Shown here: positions 1 through 6,404 of the stretch, piece after piece
Layout of the letters: each line of letters opens with the position of its first letter
How positions within the stretch are numbered: the stretch's first letter is position 1
Origin: Candidatus Treponema excrementipullorum
GTDB taxonomy: Bacteria > Spirochaetota > Spirochaetia > Treponematales > Treponemataceae
Assembly (NCBI GenBank): GCA_018883625.1
Contig: JAHLFV010000239.1
Location: 1-7,280, forward strand
DNA length: 7,280 nt
Reading direction: 5' to 3'
Translations under genes and position numbers: made by a program
The notes under the pieces: model-generated
Databases searched by the model: none
Seen by the model: only the letters and a program-made list of their open reading frames with translations
Told to the model about the DNA's origin: nothing

Positions 1-472
1 CTACCGTGGAAGTTAAATTATCCCGTTCTTTTTTGTCCTTGCTTAAAACCGGCAAGAGAGACCAGTAAGAAACGTCGTTCATGGTGTAGGTCATACCCCA
101 CAGTAAGTATAAAAATCCCAAAACACCCACATTCCACCATCCCAGGACTTCTATGTTGTCGCCTGTTTCTACCCGCAGAGTAAACATTAAAACAAGGATA
201 ATAGAGTTGAGGATGCCGCCGAGTAAAATCCAGGGCCGGAATTTACCGAAGCGGGTTTTTGTATTGGAAATAATCGTTCCCATTAAGGGGTCGTTGATAG
301 CGTCCCACACTCGGCACAGCACGATAATCGCTGTTAAAGCCAAAAACTGGGTGGTATTTACCAGATTTGTATATTGAATATATGATACAAAAAACAACAC
401 CACAAAAGCATAACATAAGTCTCTGCCAGCTGCGGCTACAGAATAACACCATTTACTGCGTTTTAATCCCAT
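1..472 (-). CDS. GPH-family (MelB-like) cation:sugar symporter, N-terminal part; gene runs off the left edge
   Basis: The reading frame starts at the ATG at 472-470 and stays open for 157 codons to the window edge, so the C-terminal two thirds are missing. It is an inner-membrane protein of the glycoside-pentoside-hexuronide group of the major facilitator superfamily, which couples sugar uptake to Na+ or H+. Seen: hydrophobic helices at about residues 9-36, 40-68, 80-98 and 112-140; the helix II signature RVWDAINDPLMG (54-65); the cytoplasmic loop GKFRPW (76-81); and the helix IV motif MNDVSYWSLLP (131-141). By comparison with MelB, Asp57 and Asp61 match its cation-site aspartates, and Asp18 and Asp133 match its sugar-site aspartates, so the transport sites look intact. 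The substrate cannot be told. A GGGGG tract at 477-481 is a weak ribosome binding site. It lies downstream of the carAB unit on the same strand but behind a terminator, with its own promoter, so it is probably a separate transcript. Confidence 0.9.
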   Translation of the reverse strand, partial: MGLKRSKWCYSVAAAGRDLCYAFVVLFFVSYIQYTNLVNTTQFLALTAIIVLCRVWDAINDPLMGTIISNTKTRFGKFRPWILLGGILNSIILVLMFTLRVETGDNIEVLGWWNVGVLGFLYLLWGMTYTMNDVSYWSLLPVLSKDKKERDNLTSTV

Positions 473-493
473 AATTCCCCCAAAGTTTGAACC

Positions 494-523
494 ATTATAC
501 TATAGTTTTAAATTATCTGCCAG
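494..523 (-). promoter_or_regulatory. Probable sigma-A promoter of the GPH symporter gene
   Basis: On the minus strand a perfect -10 hexamer TATAAT (499-494) sits 18 nt downstream of CTGGCA (523-518), a fair -35. The expected transcript start near 487 gives a leader of about 15 nt, just enough for the GGGGG tract at 481-477 before the ATG at 472. No clear operator is visible around it. Confidence 0.6.
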
Positions 524-550
524 TTTGTATGTAAAAAATTGGGAAGTTTA

Positions 551-587
551 TAAAAATACCCCGAAACTGTCTAGTGTTCCGGGGTAT
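551..587 (-). terminator. Intrinsic (rho-independent) terminator of the carA-carB/dapF transcript
   Basis: The arms 556-567 and 576-587 pair over 12 positions with one A/C mismatch: an 8-bp outer helix ATACCCCG/CGGGGTAT plus 3 inner pairs, around an 8-nt loop (568-575). Read on the minus strand the hairpin is followed at once by TTTTTA (556-551). It begins about 20 nt past the stop codon at 609, so it ends the unit started at carA and insulates the symporter gene. On the plus strand there is no matching T-run, so it is directional. Confidence 0.88.
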
Positions 588-608
588 ATAGGTCAGAACT
601 GTATACGA

Positions 609-1562
609 TTAAATTTCTATAACACCTTCATATAAAAGATGTGTAGAACCGGTCAGGTACACTGTGTCTCCGGTGTAGTTAACAATCAATTCACCGCCCC
701 GTACCTTTACGGTAATGTTTTCTCCCAAGGGACAGTAGCCGTTAAGAACTGCAGCCACAGCTGCGGCACAGGCTCCCGTACCGCAGGCAGGAGTTTCTCC
801 GTTACCCCGTTCCCACACTCTCATTTTGAGGCAGTTTCTGCCTACTACACGGACAAATTCCGTATTTGTTCTGTCCGGGAACACTCTGTTATTTTCAAAC
901 AGGGGTCCGATTCGGGAAACAGGTACTTTGTCTACAAATCCGCTGAAGACGACGCAGTGAGGATTACCCATAGATAAAACCGTTGCAGCATAATCTATAC
1001 CTTCTACCGTTAAGGGCACGTTTACGATGGCTGCCGGCGGAATGGCGTCCGGTGGCAATACTGCGGGTAGAAGTGACAAAGACTGCAAATCTTTGGGAAG
1101 CCACTGGGCATTGTCAATAGCTTGCAGTTTGGTAGGAATACTTTCCGGGGTGAATTCCGGTTTACCCATATCAACTCTTACAGAAGAAACCTTGCCGTTT
1201 TGTTTATAACATAAAAGTTTTTTAACGCCGGCAGCCGTTTCTATGGTAATTTCTACCGTGTGATCTTTTTTGTTACTTCGGCTGGCTATACCGTTAATAT
1301 CTTTATCATACAGATATTTTGCAACACTGCGAATGGCGTTTCCTGCCATTTTACCTTCCGAACCGTCTCGGTTAAAAAATCTCATTCTGGCATCAGCTTT
1401 ATCTGATGGTAAAATAAGGACTACACTGTCGGCACCGATACTGTTTTGTCTGTCGCAAAGACGGACGCTTAAACCTTCCGGATTGTCTATGGTCTGGTTC
1501 ATGGCATTGAAAATGATAAAGTCATTGCCGGTACTTTGCATTTTTGAAAATTCCAATCGAAT
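609..1562 (-). other. DapF-like C-terminal domain of the carB product, first catalytic cysteine replaced by alanine
   Basis: DapF interconverts LL- and meso-diaminopimelate, the last shared step towards lysine and DAP-type peptidoglycan, using two opposed cysteines. Residues 1103-1419 match the family throughout: FSKMQSTGNDF (1107-1117), FFNRDGSEGKM (1164-1174), SMGNPHCVV (1299-1307), NTEFV (1335-1339), ERGNGETPACGTGACA (1353-1368). Known substrate contacts appear kept: Asn1115, Asn1166, Gly1176-Asn1177, Asn1302, Asn1335, Glu1353-Arg1354, Gly1363-Thr1364. The second catalytic cysteine is Cys1362. The first, normally in a CGNGxRC motif, is Ala1175 within AGNAIRS; its codon GCA at 1346-1344 differs from either Cys codon at all three bases. 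At about 317 residues the domain is longer than the usual 270-280, because of a Pro/Leu-rich insert near 1248-1281 and a smaller one near 1190-1203. There is no good internal start: the first methionine is Met1110, inside the first motif, and the TTG at Leu1105 has no Shine-Dalgarno. Normal epimerase activity is doubtful. Confidence 0.85.
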
Positions 1563-4500
1563 GGGACTGTCGCTGAGATTGGTAATATCCACCAGCTCCA
1601 AACTTTCGGGACTGTAATGGCTCAACAAGCTGTTGGCTATGGCGTTGGCTGTATCGATAGATGTCAGACAGGGAATGTCCCGCTCTACGGCTTTGCGGCG
1701 TAACTTAACGCTGTCCGTTGTGGGAATACGTCCTTTAGCCGATGTGGAAATAACGTAATCGATTTTTCCTGTATCCAGCAGAGTCAAAATGTTGTCGGCA
1801 GGGTTGTTATGAATTTTGTTAACGGTTTCTACTTCCATACCGAAATCGCTGATAACTTTTGCAGTTCCCTCCGTGGCGTAGAGTTTAAATCCCATGTCAT
1901 AGAATTTGCGTGCTACATCGGCAATTTCGTACTGGTCGGTTTTTCTGACGGTAAACAGAACACCGCCGCTTTTTTTCATTCGGTATCCGGCAGCAATCAG
2001 CCCTTTGTACAGGGCTTCATCCAAAGTTCTGGCTATACCCAATACTTCTCCTGTAGATTTCATTTCCGGGCCTAAATGTGTGTCCACATCGATAAGTTTT
2101 TCAAAACTGAATACAGGAACTTTTACCGCTACGTAGGGAGGCGTTTTGTACAAACCGGTACCGTATCCCATGCTTTCCAAAGATTCTCCCAACATGGCGT
2201 GAGTAGCCAATTCAACCATGGGAATGCCGGTCACCTTGCTGATGTAGGGAATCGTTCTGGAAGATCGGGGATTTACTTCGATAATGTACAACTCGTTGTC
2301 GTAAATCAAATACTGGATATTGACCAATCCCTTAGTACCCAAGGCTAAGGCCAGTTGCCGAGACTGATTGATGATTTTTTCGGTGAGAATATCGTTTAAG
2401 TTCCAAGCCGGATACACAGCGATTGAGTCTCCGGAGTGGATACCTGTCCGCTCGATGTGCTCCATAATGCCGGGAATCAGAATATCCTTTCCGTCGCAAA
2501 TGGCGTCAACTTCGATTTCAATACCCATCAGATATTTATCGATAAGGACAGGATTTTCTATGTTTTGAGCTAAAATGATTGCCATGTATTCTCTGATGTC
2601 GGCTTCCGTAAAGGCGATAATCATATTCTGTCCGCCTAAGACGTAGGAAGGACGCATCAAAACCGGATATCCCAAATCTTCTGCTGCTGCCAAGGCTTCT
2701 TCCAAGGTAAGAACGGAATGTCCTTTAGGACGTTTAATATTTAGGCGTTCCAGTAAGTCGTCAAAACGCTGTCGGTCTTCTGCCATGTCGATGGAATCTG
2801 CACTGGTACCTAAAATTCTGATACCTTGATTGTGCAAAAACTTTGTCAGTTTGATAGCTGTTTGACCGCCAAAGGCTACTACTACACCGATGGGATTTTC
2901 CGTATGAATAATACTCATAACATCTTCCGGGGTCAGCGGTTCAAAATACAACCTATCGGCAGTATCAAAGTCAGTAGAAACAGTTTCCGGGTTATTGTTG
3001 ACAGTAGCTACTTCGTATCCCATTTTTTTAAGGGCCCATACACATTGTACGGAAGCATAGTCAAATTCTATACCCTGTCCGATACGGATAGGACCGGAAC
3101 CTAAAACAAGGATACGTTTGTTTTCTTTGCTCTTGTGATTATCCAAAAACTCTTTAGCTTCGTTTTCTTTGTCGTAGGTGGCATAAAAGTAGGGTGTTTC
3201 TGCGTTAAACTCCCCGGCACAGGTGTCCACCATTTTGTAGGAACTGTAAATGTGGGCACAGTGTCCTGCCTGTCGGGCTTTTTCTGCTTCTTCTTGACAT
3301 GTTCGAAGATCCTTTGTACCTGCGTCTCCGACAAATCCGGGAATTTTTACCTTGCCTAAGTTTTCTATGACCTTATCGGGATATCCCAATTTTTTTGCCT
3401 GAAGGTATAGCTCGGGAGTTAAATTGTCTAAATTTCCTTCCAAGTGTCGCAGTGCATTATCCATGGAAACAAGGTTCTGCAACTTTGACAAAAACCAGCG
3501 ATCAATTTTGGTGATTTCGTAAATTTTATCTACACTTAAAATTCCCCGACTCAGGGCTTCGTAAATAGCAAAAATCCGTTGATCGGTACACTGGCTGACC
3601 CGTTCCACGATTTTTAAGTCGCTTTCTTCTGTAAAGGCCGGTAACCGCAAAGAATTGACAGAAATTTCTGCTCCCCGAACGGCTTTCATGAGAGCCTGTT
3701 CAAAGTTGACTCCTATGGCCATTACTTCACCGGTGGCTTTCATCTGGGTGCCTAAGGTTCGCTTGGCGTAAACAAACTTATCAAAGGGCCACTTGGGGAA
3801 TTTAACTACAACATAGTCTACCACAGGCTCAAAGGCGGCGGCGGTTTTCTTTGTTACCGCATTGGAAATTTCATCCAACCGGTATCCGATAGCGATAAGG
3901 GCTGCTACTTTCGCAATAGGATATCCCGTAGCCTTTGATGCCAAGGCTGAAGACCGGGATACACGGGGGTTAACCTCAATAACGGCATACTCAAAACTGT
4001 CAGGATTTAAGGCAAACTGACAGTTACAGCCTCCTTCCACTTTTAGGGCAGAAATTATATTTAAAGCTGCGGAACGAAGCATTTGGTATTCTTTATCGGA
4101 AAGAGTCAGAGCGGGAGCCACAACTATAGAGTCTCCGGTATGAATTCCTACCGGGTCAATGTTTTCCATAGAACATACAGTGATAACATTGCCCTGAGAA
4201 TCCCGTATAACTTCAAATTCGATTTCTTTCCAACCGGAAATACATTTTTCTACAAGAATCTGATGAATAGGAGAACGGTGGAGACCGTTTTGTCCGATTT
4301 CTTCCAGTTCTTCCCTGTTATTTGCTATACCGCCACCGGTACCTCCCAAGGTAAAAGCCGGTCGAACAATGATGGGATATCCTATTGTCTCTGCAAAATC
4401 CAAGGCTGAATCGATATCTGTAACAACCTTGGAAGGAATACAGGGCTCCCCGATGGATTCCATGGTATCTTTAAAAAGCTGTCTGTCCTCTGCTTTATCG

Positions 4501-4868
4501 ATGGTGTCGGGCTTTGCTCCTAAGAGTTGGACTCCGTGTTTTGCCAAAAATCCTTCTTTTGCCAACTGCATAGAAAGGGTAAGACCGGTTTGTCCTCCCA
4601 GGGTAGACAAAAGGCTGTCGGGTTTTTCTTTCTCTATAATGCGTTTAATGGTTTCCGGTATTAATGGCTCGATGTAAATAGCATCTGCCATGGTCACGTC
4701 GGTCATCAATGTTGCCGGATTCGAATTGACTAATACAACTTCCAATCCCTGTTCTTTTAAGGCTTTACAGGCTTGGGTACCGGCATAATCGAATTCCGCT
4801 GCCTGGCCGATGATAATGGGGCCGGAACCGATAACCATGACTTTTTTGATAGATGGATTGAGAGGCAT
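609..4868 (-). CDS. carB: Carbamoyl-phosphate synthase large subunit fused to a C-terminal diaminopimelate epimerase-like domain (1419 aa)
   Basis: Cytosolic large subunit of glutamine-dependent carbamoyl-phosphate synthase. It uses two ATP, bicarbonate and the ammonia released by CarA to make carbamoyl phosphate for pyrimidines and arginine. Domains in order: carboxyphosphate ATP-grasp half (about 1-400; GSGPIIIGQ 14-22, RPAFTLGGTGGG 169-180, Gln284, IEVNPRVSRSSALASKATG 297-315); oligomerisation region (about 401-580); carbamoyl-phosphate ATP-grasp half (about 585-935; GSGPIRIGQG 590-599, RPSYVLGGQ 739-747, IIEVNPRSSRT 862-872); MGS-like allosteric domain (about 968-1090). CarB normally ends here, at roughly 1070 residues. 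Instead the frame continues after VDITNL (1093-1098) into a complete DapF-like domain (about 1103-1419, described separately). Both synthase halves look intact. The ATG at 4868 follows the carA stop by 2 nt, with AAGGA at 4880-4876, so translation is probably coupled. The joined frame is seen directly; whether one polypeptide carries both activities is inference. Confidence 0.95.
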   Translation of the reverse strand: MPLNPSIKKVMVIGSGPIIIGQAAEFDYAGTQACKALKEQGLEVVLVNSNPATLMTDVTMADAIYIEPLIPETIKRIIEKEKPDSLLSTLGGQTGLTLSMQLAKEGFLAKHGVQLLGAKPDTIDKAEDRQLFKDTMESIGEPCIPSKVVTDIDSALDFAETIGYPIIVRPAFTLGGTGGGIANNREELEEIGQNGLHRSPIHQILVEKCISGWKEIEFEVIRDSQGNVITVCSMENIDPVGIHTGDSIVVAPALTLSDKEYQMLRSAALNIISALKVEGGCNCQFALNPDSFEYAVIEVNPRVSRSSALASKATGYPIAKVAALIAIGYRLDEISNAVTKKTAAAFEPVVDYVVVKFPKWPFDKFVYAKRTLGTQMKATGEVMAIGVNFEQALMKAVRGAEISVNSLRLPAFTEESDLKIVERVSQCTDQRIFAIYEALSRGILSVDKIYEITKIDRWFLSKLQNLVSMDNALRHLEGNLDNLTPELYLQAKKLGYPDKVIENLGKVKIPGFVGDAGTKDLRTCQEEAEKARQAGHCAHIYSSYKMVDTCAGEFNAETPYFYATYDKENEAKEFLDNHKSKENKRILVLGSGPIRIGQGIEFDYASVQCVWALKKMGYEVATVNNNPETVSTDFDTADRLYFEPLTPEDVMSIIHTENPIGVVVAFGGQTAIKLTKFLHNQGIRILGTSADSIDMAEDRQRFDDLLERLNIKRPKGHSVLTLEEALAAAEDLGYPVLMRPSYVLGGQNMIIAFTEADIREYMAIILAQNIENPVLIDKYLMGIEIEVDAICDGKDILIPGIMEHIERTGIHSGDSIAVYPAWNLNDILTEKIINQSRQLALALGTKGLVNIQYLIYDNELYIIEVNPRSSRTIPYISKVTGIPMVELATHAMLGESLESMGYGTGLYKTPPYVAVKVPVFSFEKLIDVDTHLGPEMKSTGEVLGIARTLDEALYKGLIAAGYRMKKSGGVLFTVRKTDQYEIADVARKFYDMGFKLYATEGTAKVISDFGMEVETVNKIHNNPADNILTLLDTGKIDYVISTSAKGRIPTTDSVKLRRKAVERDIPCLTSIDTANAIANSLLSHYSPESLELVDITNLSDSPIRLEFSKMQSTGNDFIIFNAMNQTIDNPEGLSVRLCDRQNSIGADSVVLILPSDKADARMRFFNRDGSEGKMAGNAIRSVAKYLYDKDINGIASRSNKKDHTVEITIETAAGVKKLLCYKQNGKVSSVRVDMGKPEFTPESIPTKLQAIDNAQWLPKDLQSLSLLPAVLPPDAIPPAAIVNVPLTVEGIDYAATVLSMGNPHCVVFSGFVDKVPVSRIGPLFENNRVFPDRTNTEFVRVVGRNCLKMRVWERGNGETPACGTGACAAAVAAVLNGYCPLGENITVKVRGGELIVNYTGDTVYLTGSTHLLYEGVIEI

Positions 4869-4870
4869 AC

Positions 4871-6115
4871 TTACTTCCTTTTATCAGAGGGATTTTTCTG
4901 TATCAGTTCAACAAAATTATCAAATAAAAAGTTTGTGTCCAAGGGACCGGAGGCTGCTTCCGGGTGAAATTGTACGGAAAAAGCCGGAATGTCTGTATAA
5001 ATGATACCTTCACAGGTTCCGTCATTAGCATTGACAAAACCTAACTGAGCTCCTGCCGGTAGGGTGTCATTGTCTACAGCATAACCGTGATTTTGACTTG
5101 AAATGTACACTCTGCCGGTGGCAAGTTCCTTTACCGGTTGGTTACCGCCTCGGTGACCGTATTTGAGCTTGTAGGTTTTTGCCCCTCGGGCAAGAGCCAA
5201 CAATTGGTGTCCCATACAAATACCGAAAAGAGGAATACCGCTGTCAGACACGGTTTTGATTTGAGCGATAATGTCCGGGTTTTGACTGGGATCTCCGGGA
5301 CCGTTAGACAGCATGATACCGTCAGGCTTCATGGCAAAGATTTCCTCGGCTGTAGTTTGTGCTTTGATCGTAACTACATCCAATCCCCGTTTTTGCAGTT
5401 CCCGGCGTATGTTTGCTTTTGCACCGAAATCCCACAACAACACTTTTTTGCCTTTACCTTTACGGGCAGCTGCTTCCAAGTCCATAACCTTTTGTCCTTC
5501 TGGAGTTACGGGAACGGCTTTATACAAAGCTGATTGCTTAAACACTTCTTCTGAAGATTGGGATATACTTTCTGCACTGCCGGTAACTTTTGGGATAGCA
5601 GCCGGAATATCCAAAGATGCCAACTCTTTGAGATATGAGTCCTTTGTATGTTCGTTTAAAGCTTTCTCCAGCTCTTCCTGAACCTTTTGATCTGTTTGTG
5701 AATCACCGCTGAAGGTAAGGATCCTGGCATTCATGACTCCGGCTTCTCGGATAAGCTTTGTAATAGCTCTTGTATCCACATCGTAGACACCTACAACATT
5801 GTTTGATTTCAAAAAGTCGTCAAGAGTACCTTGACTTCTGAAATTAGACGGAAAATCGCAATATTCCCGGACAACATATCCCTGAAGATGGGGACCTGCA
5901 CTTTCAAAATCTGAGGGGATAACACCGTAATTACCGATTAGGGGAAATGTTTGGACAATAATTTGTCCGTAATAACTGGGATCAGTAAGGGTTTCCAAGT
6001 AACCGACCATTCCTGTGGTAAAAACCATTTCACCGGTTACACAGCCGAGGGCTCCGAAGGCTTTTCCTTCAAAAACATGGCCGTCGGCAAGTATTATATA
6101 AGCTTTTCGTACCAT
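4871..6115 (-). CDS. carA: Carbamoyl-phosphate synthase small (glutaminase) subunit, 414 aa
   Basis: Hydrolyses glutamine and passes ammonia to the large subunit encoded next to it. Residue numbers use the start at 6115. The N-terminal small-chain domain (about 1-145) has VTGEMVFTTGMVGYLETLTD (26-45) and FPLIGNYG (57-64). The C-terminal class I glutamine amidotransferase domain (about 222-405) has DFGAKANI (229-236), NGPGDPS (271-277), the nucleophile elbow GICMGHQ with Cys300, GHRGGNQPV (320-328) and FHPEAASGP with His384 and Glu386, so the Cys-His-Glu triad is complete. It is longer than the 382-residue E. coli protein, mainly through a Ser/Lys-rich interdomain stretch at about 171-223. An in-frame ATG at 6136 would add MLYSHFS, but it overlaps the promoter -10 element and has no ribosome binding site. 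The product from 6115 begins MVRKAYIILADG, as is typical for CarA. It is first in a unit with carB, 2 nt apart. Confidence 0.95.
   Translation of the reverse strand: MVRKAYIILADGHVFEGKAFGALGCVTGEMVFTTGMVGYLETLTDPSYYGQIIVQTFPLIGNYGVIPSDFESAGPHLQGYVVREYCDFPSNFRSQGTLDDFLKSNNVVGVYDVDTRAITKLIREAGVMNARILTFSGDSQTDQKVQEELEKALNEHTKDSYLKELASLDIPAAIPKVTGSAESISQSSEEVFKQSALYKAVPVTPEGQKVMDLEAAARKGKGKKVLLWDFGAKANIRRELQKRGLDVVTIKAQTTAEEIFAMKPDGIMLSNGPGDPSQNPDIIAQIKTVSDSGIPLFGICMGHQLLALARGAKTYKLKYGHRGGNQPVKELATGRVYISSQNHGYAVDNDTLPAGAQLGFVNANDGTCEGIIYTDIPAFSVQFHPEAASGPLDTNFLFDNFVELIQKNPSDKRK
4876..4880 (-). promoter_or_regulatory. carB ribosome binding site inside the end of carA
   Basis: AAGGA (4880-4876 read on the minus strand) lies 7 nt before the carB ATG at 4868. 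It sits in the last sense codons of carA, whose TAA is at 4873-4871. Ribosomes finishing carA uncover or directly reach this site, the usual arrangement for matching the amounts of the two subunits. It supports 4868 as the carB start. Confidence 0.75.
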
Positions 6116-6126
6116 ACTGAAATGAG

Positions 6127-6155
6127 AGTATAGCATTTTTTGTTATAAGTATCAA
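6127..6155 (-). promoter_or_regulatory. Strong extended -10 promoter of carA-carB, giving a near-leaderless transcript
   Basis: On the minus strand: -35 TTGATA (6155-6150), 17-nt spacer, -10 TATACT (6132-6127), with the extended TG motif (TGC, 6135-6133) directly before the -10. Transcription would begin near 6120-6118, only 3-5 nt before the carA ATG at 6115. There is therefore no room for a PyrR attenuator, riboswitch or Shine-Dalgarno. Control would have to act at initiation or at the enzyme's allosteric domain. Confidence 0.7.
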
Positions 6156-6272
6156 CAGAATGTTTTATTGATAAGGGGCTTTGCTACAGTAGGTTATCAG
6201 GGGCAAATCAGGGTGACTGGGTGGCAGTGAAAATAAAAATATTTTTCAAAATACTAGTAAAGAAGAAAATTA

Positions 6273-6283
6273 TGGTATATAAT
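6273..6283 (+). promoter_or_regulatory. Probable promoter of the Fe-S scaffold / GGGtGRT unit
   Basis: The stretch TGGTATATAAT provides a consensus -10 TATAAT (6278-6283), or TATATA (6276-6281) with an extended TG one base upstream. There is no good -35 at 16-18 nt: TAGTAA (6255-6260) matches TTGACA at only three positions. The region just upstream is A-rich, and the extended TG may compensate. A start near 6290 would leave a leader of about 115 nt before the ATG at 6405. Confidence 0.5.
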
Positions 6284-6323
6284 TACAGCTAACGGTTATT
6301 CTTAGAAAAGGTTATTGTGAATG

Positions 6324-6342
6324 TTTCTGGAAATCCCGGAAA
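6324..6342 (+). promoter_or_regulatory. Inverted repeat in the leader of the Fe-S scaffold gene
   Basis: TTTCTGG (6324-6330) and CCGGAAA (6336-6342) pair over 7 bp, with one G-U, across a 5-nt loop. It is not followed by a T-run, so it is not a terminator. It could be an RNA hairpin in the leader or a DNA operator for a dimeric regulator; the sequence does not decide, and I do not recognise it as a known site. Confidence 0.3.
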
Positions 6343-6404
6343 AACTCCCTTAACTGTATTTCTGAGGAAACTAGTCCAACAATTATATTAAGAGGAGAAA
6401 ACCT

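Larger units (their letters stand above)
6116..6404. other. Divergent intergenic region between carA and the Fe-S scaffold gene
   Basis: These 289 bases hold no credible gene. They contain the carA promoter at the left end, and a plus-strand promoter, a leader of roughly 115 nt and a good ribosome binding site towards the right. Between the promoters lie two direct copies of ATCAGGG (6196-6202 and 6207-6213) spaced 11 bp apart, and an AT-only palindrome AAAAATATTTTT (6235-6246). I recognise no named operator or riboswitch here. Confidence 0.6.

Noticed and set aside
243..452. Short minus-strand frame overlapping the symporter N-terminus
   Set aside because: It overlaps the true GPH frame (ATG at 472) in another phase; the GPH frame has clear family motifs and is merely cut by the window edge.
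1539..1556. Separate translation of DapF from the TTG at 1556 or the ATG at 1541
   Set aside because: Neither has a Shine-Dalgarno at proper spacing, and the ATG would remove the first conserved strand. The open frame continues from CarB without a stop.
2628..2654. GGQ instead of E. coli GGR after RPSYVLG in the second ATP-grasp half of CarB (Gln747) as an active-site lesion
   Set aside because: The key arginine of this motif is the earlier one (Arg739), which is present, and I believe GGQNM is an ordinary variant in Clostridia-like CarB.
3101..3359. Overlapping open frames in other frames inside carB, such as those around 3101-3359
   Set aside because: Low-complexity translations with no family resemblance, lying wholly inside a well-supported carB; shadows of its codon pattern.
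6116..6136. Longer carA start at the ATG at 6136
   Set aside because: It overlaps the TGCTATACT promoter element, has no ribosome binding site, and the added MLYSHFS is unlike CarA N-termini.
6235..6246. Palindrome AAAAATATTTTT as a terminator or operator
   Set aside because: It is A/T only, would form a very weak hairpin, and such runs arise by chance in AT-rich promoter regions.
6116..6404. PyrR-type attenuator or riboswitch controlling carA
   Set aside because: The predicted transcript start is a few bases from the carA ATG, leaving no leader, and no minus-strand hairpin with a T-run is seen.
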